17,410 nucleotides of DNA from positions 1 to 17,410 of the forward strand of contig JBGOUP010000018.1 in assembly GCA_041477655.1 (NCBI GenBank), given 5' to 3'. The notes under the pieces are model-generated. The model ran no database searches. It saw nothing but the letters and a program-made list of their open reading frames with translations, and was not told the DNA's origin. Within the stretch, counting starts at the first letter, position 1. Each line of letters starts with the position of its first letter. Shown here in pieces: positions 13,715 through 17,410 of this stretch. The position numbers and the translations under genes were made by a program. The DNA comes from JBGOUP01 sp041477655 (GTDB taxonomy: Bacteria > Patescibacteriota > UBA1384 > 2-12-FULL-50-11).

Positions 13715-14539
13715 ATGAAAGAAGTAGAAAACAAGGTTATCCTGCCTCTAGATGGGGTAGATTACCGTCAGGCCTGTCGCTTGATCGACGAACTCCACAA
13801 CGAAATCGGCATTTTCAAGGTCGGTTTCGAGATGATTTCCCGTGGTTATGCCGGTCAGATCTGCGAGTACGCCAACTCAATTGGCAAATCAGTCTTTTGG
13901 GATGGCAAGTTTCACGACATTCCGGCCACTGTCGCTAAGGCTTCTGGAATCATTGCCAACCTGCCAGGTGTTCGGATGTTTAACTTTCACTGCCTAGGCG
14001 GGGAATCAATGATTGCTGAAGCAGTCAAGGCCGCCCAAGAGGCCAGTGCGATCCGGAAAGAAAGGGTTATGGTCTTAGGGGTAACTATCCTGACCAGTAT
14101 GACCTACGCCAATGCCCGCAGGGTTGGACTATTTCAGCAATATGAAGAGTTTGTCTACCTCAATTTTCCTAGTGACCGTGAGTCGACAGAGGAAGACACC
14201 CTTCACGCTGAACTTGTTCTGGAGAGAATTGAAGAGCTTGTAGCTGACTTGGCTTTGATGGCCAAAGATAGTGGTGCTGACGGCGTTATCTGCTCTCCCC
14301 AAGAAATTAGGGTTGTCCGCCAAACCTGCGGTGACGACTTTGTCATTGTCACTCCAGCAGTTCGCCCAGCCGGAGCCGATCATAACGATCAGGCTCGAGT
14401 CATGACGCCCACCCAAGCCATCCAGCTTGGAGCTAACTACCTGGTCATCGGTCGACCGATCCTTCAACCCGGAAGCGGAACGCCGCTAGACGCGGCCAAA
14501 CGAATCAATGACGAAATCGCCCAGGCTCTAACGGCCTAA
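13715..14539 (+). CDS. pyrF: Orotidine 5'-phosphate decarboxylase
   Basis: 274 residues. It decarboxylates OMP to UMP, the last step of de novo pyrimidine synthesis. The catalytic D-x-K-x-x-D-I-P motif reads DGKFHDIP (63-70, Lys65, Asp63 and Asp68). VTILTSM (123-129), GADGVICSPQE (188-198), TPAVRPAGADHNDQARV (213-229) and the phosphate-binding GRPI (246-249) follow in family order. It is longer than the usual 230-245 residues because of a charged insertion at about 138-165 (QQYEEFVYLN, then DREST). The ATG has only a weak AGG 7 nt upstream. pyrE follows after 9 bp, so the two form an operon catalysing consecutive steps in reverse order. Confidence 0.95.
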   Translation: MKEVENKVILPLDGVDYRQACRLIDELHNEIGIFKVGFEMISRGYAGQICEYANSIGKSVFWDGKFHDIPATVAKASGIIANLPGVRMFNFHCLGGESMIAEAVKAAQEASAIRKERVMVLGVTILTSMTYANARRVGLFQQYEEFVYLNFPSDRESTEEDTLHAELVLERIEELVADLALMAKDSGADGVICSPQEIRVVRQTCGDDFVIVTPAVRPAGADHNDQARVMTPTQAIQLGANYLVIGRPILQPGSGTPLDAAKRINDEIAQALTA

Positions 14540-14548
14540 GGAGAGAAG

Positions 14549-15187
14549 ATGAAACCAGAAAATATACTCGAGTTGTTGGGCAAAGTGGAAGCAATAATCC
14601 CTTACGGCCATTTCGTTTACACTTCCGGTCGTCATGGAAAAGCATATGTTAACAAAGACGCAATCTATCCAGACACCAGGGTTCTTTCTGCTATCTGTGA
14701 AGGATTAGCTCAATATTTTTTTGTTTATGAGGTTGACACGGTCGTTGCCCCAGCCATTGGCGGGGTAGCCCTGACCCAATGGACAACTCATCACGTGCTT
14801 TCTCCTTTCACTTACTTAGAAAACGAGGCAAAAGCAATCTTTGCTGAAAAGGGTGAGGACGGCAAGTTTGTTTTCAAGCGCGGCTACGCCAAGTTTGTGC
14901 CTGGGAAGCGAGTGTTGGTGGTTGAGGATGTTATGACCACCGGCGGTACGGTCAAGGAGGTAGTTGAGTTAATTCGTTCGCTGGGTGGCGAAGTTATTGG
15001 TGTTAGTGTCATTTGTAATCGTGGTGGGGTAACGGCGGCTGATTTAGGCGTGCCGGTACTCCGTTCTCTGATTGATTTGCCCCTAGAATCTTGGCCGGCC
15101 GATGAATGTCCACTCTGCCAACGAGGTGTACCTATTAATACCGACTTTGGCCACGGTCGAGAGTTTCTGGCCAGTCAAGCCCGATGA
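14549..15187 (+). CDS. pyrE: Orotate phosphoribosyltransferase
   Basis: 212 residues. It joins orotate and PRPP to give OMP, the substrate of the adjacent PyrF. The PRPP-binding motif VVEDVMTTGG (124-133) is complete, and YTSGRHGKAYVNKD (24-37) is the orotate-side region. The C-terminus carries CPLCQRGVPINT (187-198), a Cys-x-x-Cys extension seen in a subset of PyrE proteins. A strong AAGGAG site lies 6 nt before the ATG, better than that of pyrF. The earlier pyrimidine genes (pyrB, pyrC, pyrD) are absent here. The stop is UGA directly before a terminator, which shows UGA is read as stop. Confidence 0.95.
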   Translation: MKPENILELLGKVEAIIPYGHFVYTSGRHGKAYVNKDAIYPDTRVLSAICEGLAQYFFVYEVDTVVAPAIGGVALTQWTTHHVLSPFTYLENEAKAIFAEKGEDGKFVFKRGYAKFVPGKRVLVVEDVMTTGGTVKEVVELIRSLGGEVIGVSVICNRGGVTAADLGVPVLRSLIDLPLESWPADECPLCQRGVPINTDFGHGREFLASQAR

Positions 15188-15204
15188 AACCGTACATATA
15201 CAAA

Positions 15205-15239
15205 TGGCCCGATGGAATTCCACCGGGCCTCTTTTTTTG
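15205..15239 (+). terminator. Terminator of the pyrFE operon
   Basis: GGCCCG pairs with CGGGCC and an inner TGG with CCA around AATT, with one mismatch; a run of seven T follows. It ends before the convergent pterin dehydratase gene. Confidence 0.85.
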
Positions 15240-15260
15240 TCCCTAGCAATGGGCGTTTTT

Positions 15261-15650
15261 TCACCGCTGGGACGTGGCGTTGTCGGTCCTCTGTCCTCGA
15301 GCCAAAATCTCATCCACTTTGGCGGCGCAAATGAAATCGTTTTTGGTCAAACCGCCAAGCTCGTGGGTAAAGAAGGTTATATGAGCATAGCCCCAGCCAT
15401 GCTCGATGTCCGGATGATGACCTTGTTCTTCGGCCATGGCGCCGACAGCACTGACGAAAGTCTGGGTTTGGGCGAAATCGCCAAACTCAAACGACCGTTT
15501 AATGGTTCGACAATCCTGACCTTTGTGCCGCTTTATCGTCAGCTTCCAATCTGGCACTTCCGCCATCATGGGGATGAACTCGTCCTCATCCATCGCTCTT
15601 CCGATGCCTCTGCATGGCTGGCAGTCGTTACCAACTAAAAGTCCGCTCAT
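15261..15650 (-). CDS. Pterin-4a-carbinolamine dehydratase (PCD/DCoH family)
   Basis: 129 residues. The family dehydrates 4a-hydroxytetrahydrobiopterin, recycling the cofactor of aromatic amino acid hydroxylases. The signature stands out: GHHPDIEHGWGYAHITFFTH (77-96) then ELGGLTKNDF (97-106), with active-site His78, His79 and His96. The N-terminus CQPCRGIG (10-17), placed before the fold, contains a Cys-x-x-Cys pair seen in several bacterial members. AAGGAG lies 7 nt before the ATG. No phenylalanine hydroxylase is present in the window, so the physiological role here is open; some members also act as protein-binding cofactors. The gene is monocistronic and convergent with pyrE. Confidence 0.9.
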   Translation of the reverse strand: MSGLLVGNDCQPCRGIGRAMDEDEFIPMMAEVPDWKLTIKRHKGQDCRTIKRSFEFGDFAQTQTFVSAVGAMAEEQGHHPDIEHGWGYAHITFFTHELGGLTKNDFICAAKVDEILARGQRTDNATSQR

Positions 15651-15688
15651 TAATTTCTCCTTCAGTTTTTGGTGCGATTCTAAATTGA

Positions 15689-15694
15689 ATTATA
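15689..15694 (-). promoter_or_regulatory. Candidate -10 element of the pterin dehydratase gene
   Basis: A perfect minus-strand TATAAT (15694-15689) would start transcription near 15682, giving a 31-nt leader with AAGGAG. I see no good -35 at 16-18 bp. Confidence 0.45.
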
Positions 15695-15742
15695 CACAAA
15701 AACCAAGACAAATGCCCTGCTTTCTTTGCTCAAGTTTAACCG

Positions 15743-15770
15743 TTGCTTTTGGAACACATGGTTGTAAAAT
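15743..15770 (+). promoter_or_regulatory. Possible promoter for the hairpin cluster
   Basis: TTGCTT (15743-15748), 16 bp and TAAAAT (15765-15770). A start near 15777 would fall 4 nt before the first hairpin of the cluster. Only the -10 is strong. Confidence 0.3.
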
Positions 15771-15780
15771 GGCAAAGTTG

Positions 15781-15901
15781 GCAGTAGACTAATTGGGTAA
15801 AACTGCGTTGTACCCCCCCTCCCCGATTGGGGTACACGCCTGTCCTCGCGCGTAACCGGGCCGCCTACTCCTGACATCCCCAACATGTCTGCGGCCCGGT
15901 T
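15781..15901 (+). ncRNA. Putative structured RNA: four consecutive hairpins, no ORF
   Basis: Four stems follow one another. GCAGT/ACTGC spans 15781-15806. GTACCCC/GGGGTAC lies around 15809-15835, with an alternative tight CCCC-GATT-GGGG. ACGC/GCGT spans 15835-15853. Last is a two-part hairpin, AACCGGGCCGC/GCGGCCCGGTT (15854-15864 with 15891-15901), with an inner GACAT/ATGTC closing loop CCCCAAC. The 230 bp between the two minus-strand genes hold no convincing coding frame. I could not match it to SRP RNA, 6S RNA, tmRNA or RNase P RNA. Strand is uncertain; plus is favoured only by the weak promoter just upstream. It could instead be the end of an element or a regulatory leader. Confidence 0.35.
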
Positions 15902-15924
15902 CTCCTAATGTTTGATTCAATTAA

Positions 15925-15951
15925 AACTAACGAGCCCGCAATTGCGGGCTC
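15925..15951 (-). terminator. Terminator of the zinc-ribbon gene
   Basis: GAGCCCGCAATTGCGGGCTC (15932-15951) is a perfect 20-nt palindrome overlapping the minus-strand stop codon. On that strand it is followed by GTTAGTTTTAATT. Confidence 0.65.
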
Positions 15952-16432
15952 AAATTGGAAACAAAGGCACTGGCCGAAGGACAGTTGGAATTAATTGGTT
16001 GACGCTCGGGTCTTTTAGCCAAGCCAAAAAATCTTTAAAGCTAACCTGGTTGACTTCCAGGCTTGTAGACACGTTCCTCAACACCTGATTATAAATGCTT
16101 TGCTTGGTCAGCACGGCGCCAACTAGCAGTTGGGCTAGAAGATCGCTAATCTCATCGTTACCTTGCTTGGCGGTGATCTGGGCGTAGATCGCAACAACCC
16201 TTTCCCGATGGGGATGAAGCCGGATCTTCATTACTTCGATACAACCGAAGCAAGCGTGGCCACAACCACCGCAGAAATCCGTGTGGGGTTGTTCGTGCTT
16301 GGCACAGTAGAACCCCTTGTCTTGGCCACACGGTATACAAGACCAGAGCAGTTGGTCGATCTTGTCGGGTTCAAGAAAGACGGTGGGAACGATTATAGCA
16401 GGATCAGGATCGCGGCCACAGAACCCGCAACA
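15950..16432 (-). pseudogene. Cysteine-rich zinc-ribbon protein, 5' end broken by in-frame UGA beside an IS
   Basis: The minus-strand frame from 16432 to the stop at 15950 encodes 160 residues. Its first 64 carry five metal-ligand pairs: CGFC (2-5), CIPC (32-35), CAKH (43-46), CGGC (54-57) and CFGC (61-64). The rest is helical (TAKQGNDEISDLLAQLLVGA and on). Ten cysteines in this order are not chance, so it was a real gene, probably with two or three zinc ribbons; family not recognised. A UGA at 16435-16433 sits directly before the first Cys, and no ATG, GTG or TTG follows until ATG 16231, which would give 93 residues without the zinc region. Upstream, the same frame continues to an ATG at 16480 inside the transposase gene. 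The IS edge is 6 bp from the UGA, so insertion or later decay most likely removed the start. Confidence 0.6.
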
Positions 16433-16451
16433 TCACAGCGCAAATGCGACT

Positions 16452-17336
16452 TTATCCGGCAACTTGATTTTGTTTACCATACCACTCCGTCACAAACTGC
16501 GCCGGGGTTTGCATGTTTGGCAAACCCATATGCCATCGCTCGGTCTGCCAATGTTCTAACCACGCACCTACTCTCTGTTGGGCTGTGATCAGATCTGTTT
16601 TCTTATACTTACCCCAACCGAGACACTCTTTTCGTAGACTGCGGTTAAAGTTCTCGATGTAGGCTTGATCGTTTTTCTTGTACGGCCGGGAGTAACGGTG
16701 CTTGGAGCCGTTGTCCTGGACTGTCTCAACAAACCTTCCCTTAAACTCTGGGCCTTCGTCGCTCTGGTGGAGCTCAACCGCACCGAAGTACTGTTGCTGA
16801 GCCCTCAAACAAGCCGTACCCGCTTGACTGGTTAACTCGGTGGCCATGACAACGAAGGGTTCTTTGGTGAAGATATCAATGCTGGTAAAGGCGTAGAGCT
16901 CACCAAAATCAACCGTGTCGTGCTCAACCACCTGGCGCGGCGCGTCAGCGGTTGGCGCCTCGCCCCGCTTCTTATACTTTCGCCATTTGTTCCCAACGAC
17001 AAACTCTTCTCTCAAGACTCGGTAAATACTCATCAAGCAAACTTTGATCTGGTAGTTCTCGGCTAACTCTTTCTGAATCTTCTGGCCACACCAGTCGTAT
17101 TGCCGCCTGATCTTGATTATCTGACGCTTGATATCGACATTCAATTTCCTTGGCTGTCGGCGACGCTTAGCCGTTTTCTTGCGTCGAACAAATTCCCTAA
17201 TCCCGACTTTCTTTATTCCCGCCAACCACCGAAAAACGGTTGACCGATCCCGCCCAACCCGAACCGCAATCTCTTGGGCCGTCATTCCCGTCCGATCTAA
17301 CTCGAAGGCCAACTCAAACAATGTTACGATTTTCAC
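16452..17336 (-). CDS. IS481-like DDE transposase
   Basis: 294 residues, single uninterrupted frame, apparently intact. The N-terminal helix-turn-helix covers about 18-42 (MTAQEIAVRVGRDRSTVFRW) and a basic linker RRKKTAKRRRQ follows (51-61). The rve-type integrase core has Asp140 in EHDTVDF, Asp193 in HQSDEGPEF and Glu228 in QAYIENFNRSLRKE. Asp193 and Glu228 have 34 residues between them, as in this group. One frame without a programmed shift favours IS481 over IS3. Start is GTG 17336 with GGGAG 5 nt upstream; that site lies inside a long terminal hairpin, suggesting control of translation. Confidence 0.93.
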   Translation of the reverse strand: MKIVTLFELAFELDRTGMTAQEIAVRVGRDRSTVFRWLAGIKKVGIREFVRRKKTAKRRRQPRKLNVDIKRQIIKIRRQYDWCGQKIQKELAENYQIKVCLMSIYRVLREEFVVGNKWRKYKKRGEAPTADAPRQVVEHDTVDFGELYAFTSIDIFTKEPFVVMATELTSQAGTACLRAQQQYFGAVELHQSDEGPEFKGRFVETVQDNGSKHRYSRPYKKNDQAYIENFNRSLRKECLGWGKYKKTDLITAQQRVGAWLEHWQTERWHMGLPNMQTPAQFVTEWYGKQNQVAG

Positions 17337-17337
17337 A

Positions 17338-17387
17338 GCGACTCCCTTCTAGACTAATTCTTCCAGAATCAAGTCTACGGGAGTCGC
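17338..17387 (-). promoter_or_regulatory. 50-nt terminal hairpin of the IS covering the transposase ribosome binding site
   Basis: GCGACTCCC/GGGAGTCGC (9 bp), TAGACT/AGTCTA (6 bp) and ATTCT/AGAAT (5 bp) stack with two small internal loops around a 3-nt loop. The outer minus-strand arm is part of the IS terminal repeat; the inner arm contains GGGAG, the transposase Shine-Dalgarno site. In RNA entering from outside, this site would be paired. Confidence 0.75.
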
Positions 17388-17410
17388 ATTTTAAATGTTA
17401 ATTATTCGGA

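Larger units (their letters stand above)
16442..17391 (-). mobile_element. Complete IS481-like insertion sequence, about 950 bp
   Basis: The element has one transposase gene bounded by inverted copies of AAATGCGACT: 16442-16451 and, as AGTCGCATTT, 17382-17391. A further ACTTGATT block recurs inside each end, offset by 3 bp. The size fits IS481. No target-site duplication is visible in the flanks (GCGC against TAAA), so ends may be a few bp off or the locus rearranged. The transposase stop directly abuts the right inverted repeat. Confidence 0.75.

Noticed and set aside
15102..15638. Plus-strand open frame of 178 codons
   Set aside because: It overlaps the end of pyrE in another frame, runs through the terminator, and is antisense to the pterin dehydratase.
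15854..15901. SRP RNA or other known housekeeping RNA
   Set aside because: The conserved GGAAG/AGCAGCC-type SRP apical motif and the RNase P and tmRNA landmarks are not found on either strand.
16433..16435. UGA as selenocysteine or as glycine (genetic code 25)
   Set aside because: pyrE and the pterin dehydratase end at UGA with terminators or neighbours right after, so UGA is a stop. Only a weak GCGG/CCGC hairpin follows this UGA and it does not resemble a bacterial SECIS with its usual spacing.
16163..16588. Plus-strand open frame of 141 codons
   Set aside because: It is antisense to both the zinc-ribbon frame and the transposase, which have clear domain motifs; no family features or start signals.

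Overview
The window looks like a chromosomal segment of a candidate phyla radiation (Patescibacteria-type) bacterium. This is an inference from gene style: compact packing, short intergenic gaps, many hairpin terminators, at least three promoters placed so that their transcripts would be leaderless or nearly so, a PEGA-domain protein beside a sortase, and one tRNA without an encoded CCA. UGA is used as an ordinary stop (pyrE, the pterin dehydratase), which argues against the code-25 lineages. No phylogenetic computation was possible, so the lineage is not certain.

Left edge (1-810): the C-terminal end of an IS200/IS605-type HUH transposase, a hairpin that could be its right end, a perfect 17-bp tandem duplication, and a stand-alone LuxR-type helix-turn-helix regulator with its own terminator. 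Next (777-3071) comes a divergent pair: a small two-helix membrane protein with a near-consensus promoter, and a large secreted lipoprotein with an alpha/beta-hydrolase (GHSMG) domain.

Central block (3074-9848, minus strand): mreB, a GT4 glycosyltransferase and a WecG/TagA-type GT26 glycosyltransferase form an overlapping operon for cell shape and envelope glycan. NusA and the AAA+ unfoldase ClpC follow, each with its own candidate promoter. From 9930 to 12126 there are a PEGA-domain membrane protein, a class D/E-like sortase overlapping it tail to tail, a MazE/MazF-type toxin-antitoxin pair, and tRNA-Leu(CAA).

Right block (12166-15650): an unrecognised two-helix membrane protein, the tRNA-modification gene tsaC/sua5, tRNA-Ala(CGC), a pyrF-pyrE pyrimidine operon with a structured 5' leader, and a pterin-4a-carbinolamine dehydratase. 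The end of the window (15743-17391) is accessory: a dense run of RNA-like hairpins with no ORF, a cysteine-rich zinc-ribbon reading frame whose 5' end is broken by an in-frame UGA next to an insertion sequence, and a complete 950-bp IS481-like element. That element's promoter-proximal end folds into a long hairpin that contains the transposase ribosome binding site.

Most promising for follow-up are the IS481-like terminal hairpin, the hairpin cluster at 15781-15901, the UGA-interrupted zinc-ribbon frame, the leaderless promoter architecture (clpC, mazE-like antitoxin, tsaC), and the structured pyrF leader. I did not recognise a wholly new multi-gene system.
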